Positions 37,678-48,209 of a stretch of 64,000 bases of DNA are shown piece after piece. Under the pieces are notes generated by a model that worked only from the letters and a program-made list of their open reading frames with translations, had not been told where the DNA came from and did no database searches. Source of the stretch: Mycolicibacterium confluentis (GTDB lineage: Bacteria; Actinomycetota; Actinomycetes; Mycobacteriales; Mycobacteriaceae); assembly GCF_010729895.1 (NCBI RefSeq), contig NZ_AP022612.1:4216001-4280000 (forward strand), written 5' to 3'. The position numbers and the translations under genes are program-made. Every line of letters starts with the position of its first letter. Position 1 is the first letter of the stretch.

Positions 37678-37735
37678 CCCGGGCCCTCGCGGCCGAAGCC
37701 TCCCCAGACGCCGCGGCCGAAACCCTGCTCCGCCG

Positions 37736-37792
37736 CGAGCCTGTAGTCATCGAGGCCCCCTCTCGACAAAGTCCTCGATGACTACAGGCTCG
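37736..37792. repeat. 20-bp perfect inverted repeat
   Basis: CGAGCCTGTAGTCATCGAGG (37736-37755) and its complement at 37773-37792 surround a 17-base loop. It lies in the 417-bp space between ppk2 and umaA, which holds no gene; the rest of that space (37793-37949) shows nothing else I recognise. Confidence 0.7.
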
Positions 37793-37949
37793 GTGCGACA
37801 GGGGGCGTGCGGTTTCGAGGCCGGGTTGGGCGACGCGAGCGCGACACAGGCTGGCGCGACGACCAGCGCTCACCCCAGTGCGCGACCTCCCCCAGAAACA
37901 CTTTCGCCGGGTGTCAATGGCTGACACCCGGCGAAAGAAAGAGCTGAAA

Positions 37950-38867
<918 letters not shown>

Positions 38868-38990
38868 TCAGCTCCGACAACAGGCGGGCGTCTGCGACAC
38901 CCGCTCCCCGACCCGGACCCGAAAGTCCATCGCTCGTTAGGCTAACCAACGCGGAGGCTTCGCGCCAAAGTGCGTCGGCTTTCCGCGACG

Positions 38991-39851
38991 TCAGTACTTA
39001 TAGAATCCCTGACCCGATTTCTTGCCCAGCAAACCCGCCTCGACCATGCGCTGCAACAGCGGCGGGGGGCCGTAGAGCGGCTCCTTGAACTCGTCGAACA
39101 TCTTGTCGGCGATCAGCTTGAGGGTGTCGAGGCCGATCAGATCCGACAGCCGCAGCGGCCCCATCGGATGCGACAGTCCAGCGACCACCGCTTTGTCGAT
39201 GTCCTCGACGGTGGCGACACCCGCCTCGGCCATCCGGACCGCGGACAGCAGGTAGGGCACCAACAGCGCGTTGACCACGAAGCCGGACCGGTCCGAGCAC
39301 CGCACGACCTGCTTGCCCAGCACCTCGCCAGCGAACTTCTCGGTGCGCTCGAGCGCGCCTTCATCAGTGACGAGAGTCTTCACCAGTTCAACGAGCGGCA
39401 GTACCGGAACGGGGTTGAAGAAGTGCAGACCCAGGACACGCTGCGGGTTTTTCGTCGCGGCCGCAATCTTCATGATCGGAATGCTGGAGGTGTTCGATGC
39501 CAGCACTGCATCGGGATCGGTGATCACCGCGTCGAGTTCGGCAAAGATCTTGGCCTTGACCGTCTCGTCCTCGATGACGGCCTCGATCACCAGCTGCCGG
39601 TCGGCGAGGTCCTTCAGGTCCGTGGTGAAGCTCAGGCTCTGGAGCGCGCGGTCGCGCTCCTTCTCGGTGATCTTGCCGGAGCTGACGCCCCGCTCGAGGG
39701 ACTTGACGATCCGGTTGCGACCGGCGGTCACCAGGGCTTCGCTGGTCTCGAAGACGCGCACGTCCACCCCGGCCCGTGCCGTCACCTCGGCGATGCCGGC
39801 ACCCATCTGGCCCGCGCCGACGACTCCCACGCGTTCAATCGAATTGCTCAC
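38991..39851 (-). CDS. fadB2: 3-hydroxybutyryl-CoA dehydrogenase
   Basis: 286 residues, Rv0468 family. NAD-binding GVVGAGQMGAGIAEV (9-23), the HFFNP motif with catalytic His near 144 (GLHFFNPVPVLPLVE), and DRSGFVVNALLVP with Asn. It oxidises 3-hydroxyacyl-CoA or makes it from acetoacetyl-CoA. Next on the same strand are aceA upstream (78-base gap) and umaA downstream. Confidence 0.93.
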   Translation of the reverse strand: MSNSIERVGVVGAGQMGAGIAEVTARAGVDVRVFETSEALVTAGRNRIVKSLERGVSSGKITEKERDRALQSLSFTTDLKDLADRQLVIEAVIEDETVKAKIFAELDAVITDPDAVLASNTSSIPIMKIAAATKNPQRVLGLHFFNPVPVLPLVELVKTLVTDEGALERTEKFAGEVLGKQVVRCSDRSGFVVNALLVPYLLSAVRMAEAGVATVEDIDKAVVAGLSHPMGPLRLSDLIGLDTLKLIADKMFDEFKEPLYGPPPLLQRMVEAGLLGKKSGQGFYKY

Positions 39852-39929
39852 TGCTTCACCCTCATCTCACGAATATGCGACAGGCCCCGCTCAAGAAACC
39901 TGAGCGGGGCCTGCACTGTCAACAGTCGA

Positions 39930-41216
39930 TCAGTGGAACTGGCCCTCTTCGGTCGAGCCCGCGAGTGCGGTGGTCGACGAGTTGGGGTCCACGGTGGTGG
40001 CGATGCGGTCGAAGTAGCCGGCGCCCACCTCGCGCTGGTGCTTGGTGGCGGTGTAGCCGCGCTCCTCGGCCGCGAACTCGCGCTCCTGCAGCTCGACGTA
40101 CGCCTTCATCTGCTCACGGGCGTAGCCGTAGGCCAGGTCGAACATCGAGTAGTTCAGGGCGTGGAAGCCGGCCAGCGTGATGAACTGGAACTTGAAGCCC
40201 ATCGCGCCCAGCTCCTTCTGGAACTTCGCGATGGTCGCGTCGTCCAGGTGCTGCTTCCAGTTGAACGACGGCGAGCAGTTGTAGGCCAGCATCTGGTCCG
40301 GGAACTCGCTCTTGACGCCCTCGGCGAACTTCTTGGCCAGCTCGAGATCCGGGGTGCCGGTCTCCATCCAGATCAGGTCCGAGTAGGGCGCGTAGGCCTT
40401 GGCACGGGCGATGCAGGGCTCGAGGCCGTTCTTGATCCGGTAGAAGCCCTCGGAGGTGCGGTCACCGGTGATGAACGGGCGGTCGCGCTCGTCCACGTCG
40501 GAGGTGATCAGCGTGGCGGCCTCGGCGTCGGTGCGGGCGATGACGACGGTAGGAACGTCAGCCACGTCGGCGGCCAGGCGGGCAGACGTCAACGTGCGGA
40601 TGTGCTGCTGGGTCGGGATCAGCACCTTGCCACCGAGGTGGCCGCACTTCTTCTCCGAGGCCAGCTGGTCCTCCCAGTGCGAGCCGGCGACGCCCGCGGC
40701 GATCATGGCCTTCTGCAGCTCGTAGACGTTCAGCGCGCCACCGAAGCCGGCTTCACCGTCGGCGACGATGGGGGCCAGCCAGTTCTCCACCGAGCGGTCG
40801 CCCTCAACCTTGGCGATCTCGTCGGCGCGCAGCAGCGCGTTGTTGATCCGGCGCACGACCTGCGGCACCGAGTTGGCCGGGTAGAGGCTCTGGTCGGGGT
40901 AGGTGTGGCCGCTCAGGTTGGCGTCACCGGCGACCTGCCAGCCCGACAGGTAGATGGCCTTGAGGCCCGCGCGCACCTGCTGGACGGCCATGTTGCCGGT
41001 CAGCGCGCCGAGCGCGTTGACGAAGTCCATGTCGTGCAGCTGGTTCCAGAGCACCTCGGCGCCGCGGCGGGCCAGGGTGGCCTCCTCGACGACGGAGCCC
41101 TGCAGCGCGACGACGTCGGCTGGCGTGTAGGTGCGGGTGATGCCCTTCCAGCGCGGGTTGTTGTCCCAGTCGTGCTGGATCTGTTCGGGGGACTTCGGGG
41201 TGCCAACGGTGGACAT
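39930..41216 (-). CDS. aceA: Isocitrate lyase
   Basis: Cleaves isocitrate to glyoxylate and succinate in the glyoxylate shunt, and methylisocitrate in the methylcitrate cycle. 428 residues; the active-site KKCGHLGGK loop places Cys191, the same position as in M. tuberculosis ICL1. Other family blocks are [36 protein letters not shown] and [19 protein letters not shown] 41216 follows GAGGAGG by about 6 bases. The region upstream carries RamB-like palindromes; ramB itself lies 1.2 kb away. Confidence 0.96.
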   Translation of the reverse strand: MSTVGTPKSPEQIQHDWDNNPRWKGITRTYTPADVVALQGSVVEEATLARRGAEVLWNQLHDMDFVNALGALTGNMAVQQVRAGLKAIYLSGWQVAGDANLSGHTYPDQSLYPANSVPQVVRRINNALLRADEIAKVEGDRSVENWLAPIVADGEAGFGGALNVYELQKAMIAAGVAGSHWEDQLASEKKCGHLGGKVLIPTQQHIRTLTSARLAADVADVPTVVIARTDAEAATLITSDVDERDRPFITGDRTSEGFYRIKNGLEPCIARAKAYAPYSDLIWMETGTPDLELAKKFAEGVKSEFPDQMLAYNCSPSFNWKQHLDDATIAKFQKELGAMGFKFQFITLAGFHALNYSMFDLAYGYAREQMKAYVELQEREFAAEERGYTATKHQREVGAGYFDRIATTVDPNSSTTALAGSTEEGQFH

Positions 41217-41375
41217 GGGCTGCCTCCTCAAGAAGCGTTGAAACGTTGCGACTCTGCGTCATTCCAAGTCGCTGGGGCGTTGCCGGGATCGCCGGTTTGT
41301 TAACGCCCCAGCGGCTTCACTGGTGTGCTGTAGCCACGATGCCACTGTCCATATGTGCAGGTCCACCCGTTTCCA

Positions 41376-41424
41376 TTGCCAACTTTGGCAACGATGCCCG
41401 CAGTATTTGCAAATCTTGCGAAGA
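41376..41424. promoter_or_regulatory. RamB-type operator cluster upstream of aceA
   Basis: Three TTGC-centred sites lie about 160-205 bases upstream of aceA: TTGCCA-ACTT-TGGCAA (41376-41391), the palindrome ATTTGCAAAT (41405-41414), and TCTTGCGAAGA (41415-41425). RamB is known to bind (A)AACTTTGCAAA-like sites near aceA/aceB. Inferred from motif resemblance. Confidence 0.55.
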
Positions 41425-41511
41425 ACACCACACCTGAACCGGTTCAGTCGCTACTCGCCGGTAACTTCATCGGCGCAGGTCACCCCGCCAAAACACAGGA
41501 CAAACGTACTG

Positions 41512-42330
41512 TTAAAGCGGGAAGAGCGCCGCGACGGCCTTGACGTCGCCCCCGACCGCATATGTGAGCGTTCTAACAGTCCGGTCTGCGAGTTCGGCGC
41601 CGAACTTGTCGGTCGACGCTGCCGGATAGGTGTGCAGCAGGATCTCCAGATCGTCGGTGAGCGCCACCGCGGAGTCGTGCTCGATGGTCACCCGCAATGG
41701 CTCCTTCAACAGTTCCGGCGCGGTCTCGAGGTAGTCCTCCACCACACTCCAGTAGACGGAGTTGTTCATGTGGTCGTAGAGATCGATGTCGGTGACCCGC
41801 ACGGGGAACCTGCGCACCTGCTCGGCGTCCTCGCGCGAGCCCGCCTTGAGGTAGGCCTTCCAGCGCAACCGATCCACCTCGGTCGTGCGCCGCAGGCCGG
41901 CCAGGAAGTCCTCGGAGATGCGCGACGGCCCCTGGGTCTCCCGGCTGAAGTGGATCCAGAACGCCTCGGACTCGATGAGCCCGCCCTTGCGCCCGTCGAT
42001 GCGCACCCGCATCTCGCACCACCGGTTCGACGTGCCCGAGCACCAGCGCCGCAACCTCAGGATCTCCGGGCCCTCGATGGGCTTCACCAGGTCGATCATG
42101 GTTCGCCGAACGATCCACGCCGGGTGCACATCCTCATAACCGAGTTGGCGCAGTTGGTCCTGGCCGACGTCCTGGATGTGCCGGGCGGCGCCGTCGAACC
42201 GCAACCTGGCGTCGCGGTCTACGTCGGCCATCCGCAACGGCCACTCGACGTCGAACACATCCGGATGCGGGTCCGGTACGGGCATCAGCGTCTTGCTCAG
42301 TCCCGAATTCGTCGCACTGCTGTCAGCCAT
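41512..42330 (-). CDS. Acyl-ACP thioesterase-like protein (FatA type)
   Basis: 272 residues, Rv0466 family, double hotdog. The first half has VFDVEWPLRMADVDRDARLRF and the HPAWIVRRTMIDLVKP block; the second has VRVTDIDLYDHMNNSVYWSVVEDYL, the typical acyl-ACP thioesterase NxxHxN-like pattern (HMNNSVYW). It should release fatty acids from acyl-ACP, relevant to FAS products. Start ATG 42330 follows GAAGGGA. It is upstream of aceA on the same strand and divergent from ramB. Confidence 0.83.
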   Translation of the reverse strand: MADSSATNSGLSKTLMPVPDPHPDVFDVEWPLRMADVDRDARLRFDGAARHIQDVGQDQLRQLGYEDVHPAWIVRRTMIDLVKPIEGPEILRLRRWCSGTSNRWCEMRVRIDGRKGGLIESEAFWIHFSRETQGPSRISEDFLAGLRRTTEVDRLRWKAYLKAGSREDAEQVRRFPVRVTDIDLYDHMNNSVYWSVVEDYLETAPELLKEPLRVTIEHDSAVALTDDLEILLHTYPAASTDKFGAELADRTVRTLTYAVGGDVKAVAALFPL

Positions 42331-42455
42331 CACATTCCCTTCAATCCCGCATCCTCCGCCCCTGGCGCGATCATGCCAAACCGGCCGTTGCGCGCCAATG
42401 ACGCGGCCTTGCCAACCATGCGAAGCGCCGGTTAACAGCGCGTACCCTGACCTCA

Positions 42456-43871
42456 GTGTCCAAGACGTATGTGGGCTCGCGGGTCCGCCAACTCCGCAGC
42501 GAGCGCGGCTTCAGCCAGGCCGCGCTGGCCCAGATGCTGGAGATCTCGCCCAGCTACCTCAACCAGATCGAGCACGACGTTCGACCGCTGACCGTCGCTG
42601 TGCTGCTGCGCATCACCGAGGTGTTCGGCGTCGACGCCACCTTCTTCGCCTCGCAGGATGACACCCGTCTGGTCGCCGAGTTGCGCGAAGTCACGTTGGA
42701 CCGCGACCTCGGGATCGACTTGGACCTGCCCGAAATCGCCGACGTGGTCAATGCTCACCCCGATCTGGCCAAGGCCATGGTCAACCTGCACCGCCGCTAC
42801 CGCCTCACCGCCGCACAACTGGCGGTGGCCACCGAGGACCGCTTCAACGACGGCAGCGGCAGTGGGGCCATCACGATGCCCCACGAGGAAGTCCGCGACT
42901 TCTTCTATCAGCGGCAGAACTACCTGCATGAACTCGACACCGCGGCCGAGGATCTCACCGGACGGATGCGACTGCACCGCGGCGACATGGCCGGGGACAT
43001 CGCGCGGCGACTGTCGCAGTTGCACGGCGTGCGGATCGTCAAGCGCATCGACCTCGGCGACACCGTGCTGCACCGGTACGACCCGGAGACCAAGACGCTG
43101 GAGATGAGCGCGCAGCTGTCCACGGGCCAGCAGGTGTTCAAGCTGGCCTCCGAACTGGCCTACCTGGAGTTCGGCACCCTCATCGACAACCTCGTGGAGG
43201 AGGGCAAGTTCACCAGCGACGAGTCCCGCACCCTGGCTCGACTCGGGCTGGCCAACTACTTCGCGGCGGCCGCGGTGCTGCCCTACCGGCAGTTCCATGA
43301 GGTGGCCGAGAACTTCCGCTACGACGTGGAACGGCTGTCGGCGTTCTACTCGACGAGCTACGAGACCATCTGTCACCGGCTTTCGACGCTGCAGCGGCCG
43401 TCCATGCGAGGGGTGCCGTTCTCCTTCGTTCGGGTGGATCGCGCAGGCAACATGTCGAAACGCCAGTCCGCCACCGGTTTCCACTTCTCCTCCACCGGCG
43501 GCACCTGCCCCCTGTGGAACGTCTACGAGACGTTCGCCAACCCGGGCAAGATCCTGGTGCAGATCGCCCAGATGCCCGACGGCCGCAGTTACATGTGGGT
43601 GGCACGCACCGTCGAACGGCGGGCCGCGCGGTACGGCCAGCCCGGCAAGACCTTCGCGATCGGCCTGGGCTGCGAACTGCGGCATGCCGGGCGACTCGTC
43701 TACTCGCAGGGACTCGACCTCTCCGACCGGAACGCCACCCCGATCGGCGCCGGTTGCCGGGTCTGCGAACGCGACAACTGCCCGCAACGCGCGTTCCCCG
43801 CGCTGGGTCGCGCCCTCGACCTCGACGAGCACCGGTCCACGGTCTCGCCGTATCTGGTCAAGCGGGGCTGA
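42456..43871 (+). CDS. ramB: Transcriptional regulator RamB (acetate/glyoxylate metabolism)
   Basis: 471 residues. An XRE HTH at about 8-62 (VRQLRSERGFSQAALAQML, SPSYLNQIEHDVRPLT) is followed by an IrrE-like domain whose catalytic HExxH is lost (FKLASELAYLEFG), and a C-terminal short-chain fatty-acyl domain with cysteines CRVCERDNCPQRAFP. RamB controls aceA, pta-ackA and its own gene according to carbon source. GTG 42456 is the first start. It lies next to aceA and the thioesterase, whose promoters it may regulate. Confidence 0.92.
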   Translation: MSKTYVGSRVRQLRSERGFSQAALAQMLEISPSYLNQIEHDVRPLTVAVLLRITEVFGVDATFFASQDDTRLVAELREVTLDRDLGIDLDLPEIADVVNAHPDLAKAMVNLHRRYRLTAAQLAVATEDRFNDGSGSGAITMPHEEVRDFFYQRQNYLHELDTAAEDLTGRMRLHRGDMAGDIARRLSQLHGVRIVKRIDLGDTVLHRYDPETKTLEMSAQLSTGQQVFKLASELAYLEFGTLIDNLVEEGKFTSDESRTLARLGLANYFAAAAVLPYRQFHEVAENFRYDVERLSAFYSTSYETICHRLSTLQRPSMRGVPFSFVRVDRAGNMSKRQSATGFHFSSTGGTCPLWNVYETFANPGKILVQIAQMPDGRSYMWVARTVERRAARYGQPGKTFAIGLGCELRHAGRLVYSQGLDLSDRNATPIGAGCRVCERDNCPQRAFPALGRALDLDEHRSTVSPYLVKRG

Positions 43872-43893
43872 CGCCCCCGTACCGTGGAGCGCG

Positions 43894-44442
43894 ATGACAC
43901 TTGAACCCACCCGGGTCCCGGTGACCCGCACGCTGCGTGACGTCGGACCGATCAACTGGGCGATCTGCGCGCTCGGTGCGCGGGGAATCCGTGCGCCGCA
44001 GTTCCATCTGTTCAACGCCATGTCGCGGCACAGCCTGCTGTTCTGGAGTTGGCTGCCCTATTCGGGAGTCCTGCTGTACTGGGGACGGCTGTCGCGGCGC
44101 GACGCCGAAGTGGTGATCCTTCGCGTCGGGCACCTGCGCGAGTGCGAGTACGAACTGCAGCAGCATCGGCGCCTGGCCCGCTCCCGCGGCGTGGACGCGG
44201 ACCTGCAGCAGAAGATCTTCGAGGGTCCCGACGCCGAGGGTTTGTCCGACAAGGACCGGATCCTGGTCCGCGCGACCGACGAGTTCATCCTTCAGCGTGA
44301 GGTCTCGGCACCGACGTGGGCTGCGCTCTCAGCTCAGTTGAACCGCCGTCAGTTGATCGAATTCTGCCTGCTGGCAGCACAATACGACGGCCTGGCGGCC
44401 ACCATGAACACCTTGAAACTGCCGATGGACTTTCCGGACTGA
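43894..44442 (+). CDS. AhpD-like / carboxymuconolactone decarboxylase family protein
   Basis: 182 residues, Rv0464c family, all-alpha. The AhpD fold is suggested by LLFWSWLPYSGVLLYWGRLSRRDAEVVILRVGHLRECEYELQQHRRLA, yet the catalytic CxxC of AhpD is reduced to a single cysteine (REC). It may therefore not be a peroxidase. ATG 43894 follows GGAG. It is 22 bases downstream of ramB, so it may be cotranscribed with it. Confidence 0.78.
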   Translation: MTLEPTRVPVTRTLRDVGPINWAICALGARGIRAPQFHLFNAMSRHSLLFWSWLPYSGVLLYWGRLSRRDAEVVILRVGHLRECEYELQQHRRLARSRGVDADLQQKIFEGPDAEGLSDKDRILVRATDEFILQREVSAPTWAALSAQLNRRQLIEFCLLAAQYDGLAATMNTLKLPMDFPD

Positions 44443-44449
44443 CGCGCCG

Positions 44450-45361
44450 TCAGCCGAAGGTCTTGACGTCCTCGGCCGAGACGACGAAGCCCTGCATCGG
44501 CCCACCCGCTGCGCCGACGCATGCGACGCCGCCGTCCTCGGTCGCCATGCAGGTCGCCCCGAACGCGTCGATGCGATGTCCGGTAGGAAGTTCACGAATG
44601 TCACCGGGATACGTCGGCGCGCTGAACGGCGGACTGCCGGCCTTCCGCGTTCCCGCCGTCCCGGGAAGCTGCACGAACACTTCGTCGTCACCGCCTGCGA
44701 TGCCCGGAAGCTTCCCGTCGCAAGCGATCTCGCCGCCACTGAACATCGCCATCTTGCAGGTCAGCCCACCCACCGTGAACACCGGGAAGACGTTCTTGGG
44801 GCCGATGCCCACGGTGTAGCTGTCGTCGCTGCCGATGAAATCGTTCGGATCCGGCATTCCGGCGGGAAGACCGGGGGTGCGCGGCCCGATGCCGGTGCCG
44901 TCCGGCGAGATCGTCATCCATGCCGTCACCGGTGTTCCCTTGGTGCACACGGTCTTCGACCCCTCGCCCACGGCGCACTCGAAGTCGGCGAAGCTGAGCT
45001 TGTGACCGACGGTCAGCACACGCGCGGCCGCGCCCGTCGGCTTCACGAACGCCGGATTCGGCGTCGCACGAAGGCCACGAGTGGGCTGATCGGCGGCCAG
45101 CACGATCTCGTTGACCGCCGTCGGCACGCCCGGCAGGGCGCCGTCACAGCCGGCCCGCCCCTGCGCCGGCCGGATGGCACACAGCAGGCCGTCGGGCGTC
45201 TGGAAGTACACCTCACCGCCGTTGGCGGCCGTGTCGAGGAACGGTTCCACCGGAACCGCTTTGTACTCCCGCAGATTCGGCGCCTCCGGCGATGCCGCCG
45301 CAGGCACCGCCCCAGCCAGCATGACCAGGGCGGACGCCGCGGTGAGCAGAAGTGTCTTCAT
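44450..45361 (-). CDS. Secreted protein with two homologous Cys-containing halves
   Basis: 303 residues. A signal peptide ([23 protein letters not shown]) ends near residue 24. The mature part holds two similar halves of about 85 residues: the first has GLLCAI...GCDGALPG...VGHKL...FECAVGEGSKTVCTKG, the second GLTCKM...ACDGKLPG...TGHRI...TCMATEDGGVACVG. Each half has four cysteines at matching places, suggesting two disulfide-bonded domains. The ATG overlaps the lpdC stop by one base. Function unknown. Confidence 0.7.
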   Translation of the reverse strand: MKTLLLTAASALVMLAGAVPAAASPEAPNLREYKAVPVEPFLDTAANGGEVYFQTPDGLLCAIRPAQGRAGCDGALPGVPTAVNEIVLAADQPTRGLRATPNPAFVKPTGAAARVLTVGHKLSFADFECAVGEGSKTVCTKGTPVTAWMTISPDGTGIGPRTPGLPAGMPDPNDFIGSDDSYTVGIGPKNVFPVFTVGGLTCKMAMFSGGEIACDGKLPGIAGGDDEVFVQLPGTAGTRKAGSPPFSAPTYPGDIRELPTGHRIDAFGATCMATEDGGVACVGAAGGPMQGFVVSAEDVKTFG

Positions 45362-46755
45362 CAGAAGTTGATCATGTGTCCGACCAGTCCGTGGAAGCAC
45401 TCCTGCAGTGCCTCCGACAGAGTCGGGTGGGTGTGGACATTGCGGGCCAGTTCGTTGGCGGTCAGATCCCACTTCTGAGCCAGCGTCAGTTCGGGCAGCA
45501 GTTCGGAGACGTCGGGGCCGATCAGGTGGCCGCCGAGCAGTTCGCCGTACTTCTTGTCGGCGATCAGCTTCACGAAGCCCGTGGGGTCGGCGAGGCCATG
45601 TGCCTTTCCGTTGGCGGTGAACGGGAACTTCGCGACGACGACGTCGTAGCCCTCGTCCTTGGCCTGCGCCTCGGTCAGACCGAAGCTGGCGACCTGGGGC
45701 TGGCAGAACGTCGCACGCGGCATCATGCGGTAGTCGCCCAGCGCCAACGTGTCTGCGCCCCCGATGGTCTCGGCCGCGACCACACCCTGCGCCTCGGCGA
45801 CGTGCGCCAACTGCAACTTGCCCGTGACGTCACCGATCGCGTAGATGTGCGGCACGTTGGTGCGCATGTAGTCGTCGATGCCGATCGCCTTGCGGTCGGT
45901 CAACTGCACGCCCGCGTTCTCCAAGCCGAAGCCCTCGACGTTGGGCGCAAAACCGATGGCCTGAAGCACTTTGTCGGCCTTGAGTTCGTCGGTCTTGCCG
46001 TCCTTGCTGACCGCGACCGTGACCGTCGATCCGTCGTCGGTGATCTTCTCCACCTTGGTCCCGGTCAGGATCTTGACGCCGAGCTTCTTGTACTGCTTTT
46101 CGATCTCCTTGGACACCTCGGCGTCCTCGTTGGGCAGCGCGCGGGGCAGGAACTCGACGATCGTGACGTCGACGCCGTAGTTCTTCAGGACGTAGGCGAA
46201 CTCCATGCCGATGGCGCCGGCCCCGGCGATGATGATCGACCCCGGCAGGTCGCGGGAGAGAATCTGGCTCTCATAGGTGACGACGTTCTCGCTCAACGAC
46301 GTGCCGGGCACCAGACGCGTGCTGCTGCCCGTCGCGATGATGGCATGAGCGAAGGTGACGGTCTCGGTGCCGCCGTCGTTGAGGTCGACGACGAGAGTGT
46401 TGGCGTCCTTGAACTTGCCGTACCCGTGCAGTTCGGTGATCTTGTTCTTCTTCATCAGGAAGTGCACTCCGGCGACTCGGCCGTCGGCGACCTTGCGGCT
46501 GCGATCGAACGCAGCGCCGTAGTCGAACGTCGCCTCACCGCTGATGCCGAAGGTCTTGGCCTCCTTGGTGAAGATGTGAGCCAGTTCGGCGTTGCGCAGC
46601 AGCGCCTTGGACGGGATGCACCCCACATTGAGGCACACGCCACCCCAGTACTTGGGTTCGACGACCGCGGTGTTCAAGCCCAGCTGGGCAGCGCGTATCG
46701 CCGCGACATATCCACCAGGGCCGGCTCCGAGTACGACAACGTCAAAATGAGTCAC
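45361..46755 (-). CDS. lpdC: Dihydrolipoamide dehydrogenase
   Basis: FAD-dependent E3 that serves pyruvate and related dehydrogenase complexes, and the peroxynitrite reductase system in M. tuberculosis. 464 residues, the family length: FAD motif [17 protein letters not shown], redox-active Cys41/Cys46 in [19 protein letters not shown] motif [13 protein letters not shown], and HTHPTLSEA near 441-449 with the His/Glu pair. GTG 46755 is the start. It is followed by the secreted protein gene. Confidence 0.96.
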   Translation of the reverse strand: MTHFDVVVLGAGPGGYVAAIRAAQLGLNTAVVEPKYWGGVCLNVGCIPSKALLRNAELAHIFTKEAKTFGISGEATFDYGAAFDRSRKVADGRVAGVHFLMKKNKITELHGYGKFKDANTLVVDLNDGGTETVTFAHAIIATGSSTRLVPGTSLSENVVTYESQILSRDLPGSIIIAGAGAIGMEFAYVLKNYGVDVTIVEFLPRALPNEDAEVSKEIEKQYKKLGVKILTGTKVEKITDDGSTVTVAVSKDGKTDELKADKVLQAIGFAPNVEGFGLENAGVQLTDRKAIGIDDYMRTNVPHIYAIGDVTGKLQLAHVAEAQGVVAAETIGGADTLALGDYRMMPRATFCQPQVASFGLTEAQAKDEGYDVVVAKFPFTANGKAHGLADPTGFVKLIADKKYGELLGGHLIGPDVSELLPELTLAQKWDLTANELARNVHTHPTLSEALQECFHGLVGHMINF

Positions 46756-46812
46756 GGCGACCAGCCTAGTGGTGCGATGTCAGCCGCGCGGACGGATCCT
46801 GGTCGCAGAGGG

Positions 46813-47352
46813 TCAGGGCGTGAGCCAGCCGAACACGTACATCCCGTAGAGCGCCGCGGCTGCGGCCCCCGACGCGAACGGCGCCGTCAGCACCGCGATC
46901 GACGCCATGGCCAACCGAGGCTTCTGCTCGGCCATCGACAACAGCAGTGCGGCCACCACACACGCGATCACGTACACCAGCACCGAGAAGTCCGGCCAGG
47001 TCTTGTCCACCGCGTGGAACCACCAGTAGAAGAAGCCCAGGCCGACGGCCCCTGCCACGGCCCACACACCCGATGTGACCAGCAGTAACTTCCACCACTT
47101 GACGTACAGATACTGCCCCGGGACCACCACGGGCGGCACCGGCACAGGGATCGGCTCGGAGTTCTCGAGCGCGTCCTGCGGTCCGGAGTCGACGGCCTCA
47201 GGCCGGGGCCCCTCGTCGACCAGGACGTCGCCACCGCCCAGGGGCATCGGATGCGGACCGGTGTCGAAGATTGGCGCGTGATGCGGTTCGGTCAACGGCA
47301 GGGACGCAGTGTCGAACGGGGTGAACCATGGCGATCGGGACTCAGGCACCAT
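46813..47352 (-). CDS. Small membrane protein (Rv0461-like)
   Basis: 179 residues. The first 85 are Pro-rich and soluble (EPIPVPVPPVVVPGQ), then three membrane helices (about 89-111, 122-142, 147-174). No motif of known function. It lies upstream of lpdC on the same strand and overlaps the end of the next small membrane gene by 11 bases. Confidence 0.68.
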   Translation of the reverse strand: MVPESRSPWFTPFDTASLPLTEPHHAPIFDTGPHPMPLGGGDVLVDEGPRPEAVDSGPQDALENSEPIPVPVPPVVVPGQYLYVKWWKLLLVTSGVWAVAGAVGLGFFYWWFHAVDKTWPDFSVLVYVIACVVAALLLSMAEQKPRLAMASIAVLTAPFASGAAAAALYGMYVFGWLTP

Positions 47353-47620
47353 GCACCACCTGGATCAGGACCAGCGCCGCGAACCAGCCCGGAGCGATCG
47401 CCGCGACGAAGGCGCCCAAGGCGGTCACCCACCGTCGGCCGGACGTCATGATGAGCGCCATCCCCAGGATGGTGGGGGCTCCGAGCACGACTGCGATCGC
47501 CGCGTCCGGGCGCATCGAGGCGTGCACCAGCAGCGTCACGGCGACGCCCAGCACCACGCCGGCGGCCGCGCCGATCAGCATCGCTGCGCTCAGTGGCCAA
47601 GCCCTCGGAAGGGGTATCAC
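47342..47620 (-). CDS. Small DUF2537-type membrane protein
   Basis: 92 residues, three hydrophobic helices (about 12-34, 41-58 and 68-88), Rv0460-like. No known function. The TGA lies inside the start region of the next gene (11-base overlap), so the two are translated together. Confidence 0.65.
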   Translation of the reverse strand: MIPLPRAWPLSAAMLIGAAAGVVLGVAVTLLVHASMRPDAAIAVVLGAPTILGMALIMTSGRRWVTALGAFVAAIAPGWFAALVLIQVVHGA

Positions 47621-47682
47621 ACGAGCACCGTACGACGCCCCGCGTCGAGGACTTCACATCCACGCGCGCCGTGGCCGGACAG

Positions 47683-48180
47683 TTACCGATTTGGTACCGG
47701 ACAGGCGTCTGCGGCGTGGGCGACGATGTCGCCACGAGGCCCAGGCGGCCGCGCCCCCCGCTCGAACTGTGCGCCCGTAATCGCAGGCAGCTGAGCCAAC
47801 TGCTCGGTCTCGGCGGCCGTGAACGCCCGTCCCCGCGACAGGAACCGCACCCCGTCGGGCGCCTCAAGGCTGAATCCGCTGCCCCGGCCAGCTACCAGGT
47901 CGATCACCAACTGAGTGTGCTTCCACACGTCGAACTGGGGTCCTGAGATCCAGACCGGCACGCCCTCGGGCTGCCGTTGGCAGGTGACGTCGAGAAGGCC
48001 CAGAAGCACGTCGCGGTCCCCGACCACGAAGTCCCCGTCGGGGTAGCACATCGGTGAAGATCCGTCGCAGCAGCCGCCGGACTGATGGAACATGAGCGGC
48101 CCCGTGCGTCGCTGCAGCTCCGTCAACTGTTCGGCCGCGGCCCGGGTGAGGCGCACGCGAGTGGGGACCTCCATGCGCAT
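47683..48180 (-). CDS. DUF779 protein (Rv0459-like)
   Basis: 165 residues. DUF779 proteins carry the pattern FHQSGGCCDGSSPMCYPDGDF seen here at about 33-53, with Cys pairs that may bind metal, and are often beside aldehyde dehydrogenase genes (Rv0458 in M. tuberculosis, absent here). ATG 48180 is used; ATG 48174 is possible. It is divergent from the prolyl oligopeptidase gene with 29 bases between the starts. Confidence 0.78.
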   Translation of the reverse strand: MRMEVPTRVRLTRAAAEQLTELQRRTGPLMFHQSGGCCDGSSPMCYPDGDFVVGDRDVLLGLLDVTCQRQPEGVPVWISGPQFDVWKHTQLVIDLVAGRGSGFSLEAPDGVRFLSRGRAFTAAETEQLAQLPAITGAQFERGARPPGPRGDIVAHAADACPVPNR

Positions 48181-48209
48181 CACAGTACTGCCGCGGCCAC
48201 AATGGCGGG

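Noticed and set aside
38937..38947. Possible IdeR iron box upstream of umaA (TTAGGCTAACC)
   Set aside because: Only the 11-base core of the 19-base iron box matches; the outer bases do not. Kept out of the features.
38970..41303. A long plus-strand open frame of 777 codons opposite fadB2 and aceA
   Set aside because: High G+C makes the antisense frames open. The minus-strand proteins have complete family motifs, and the plus-strand product has no recognisable domain.
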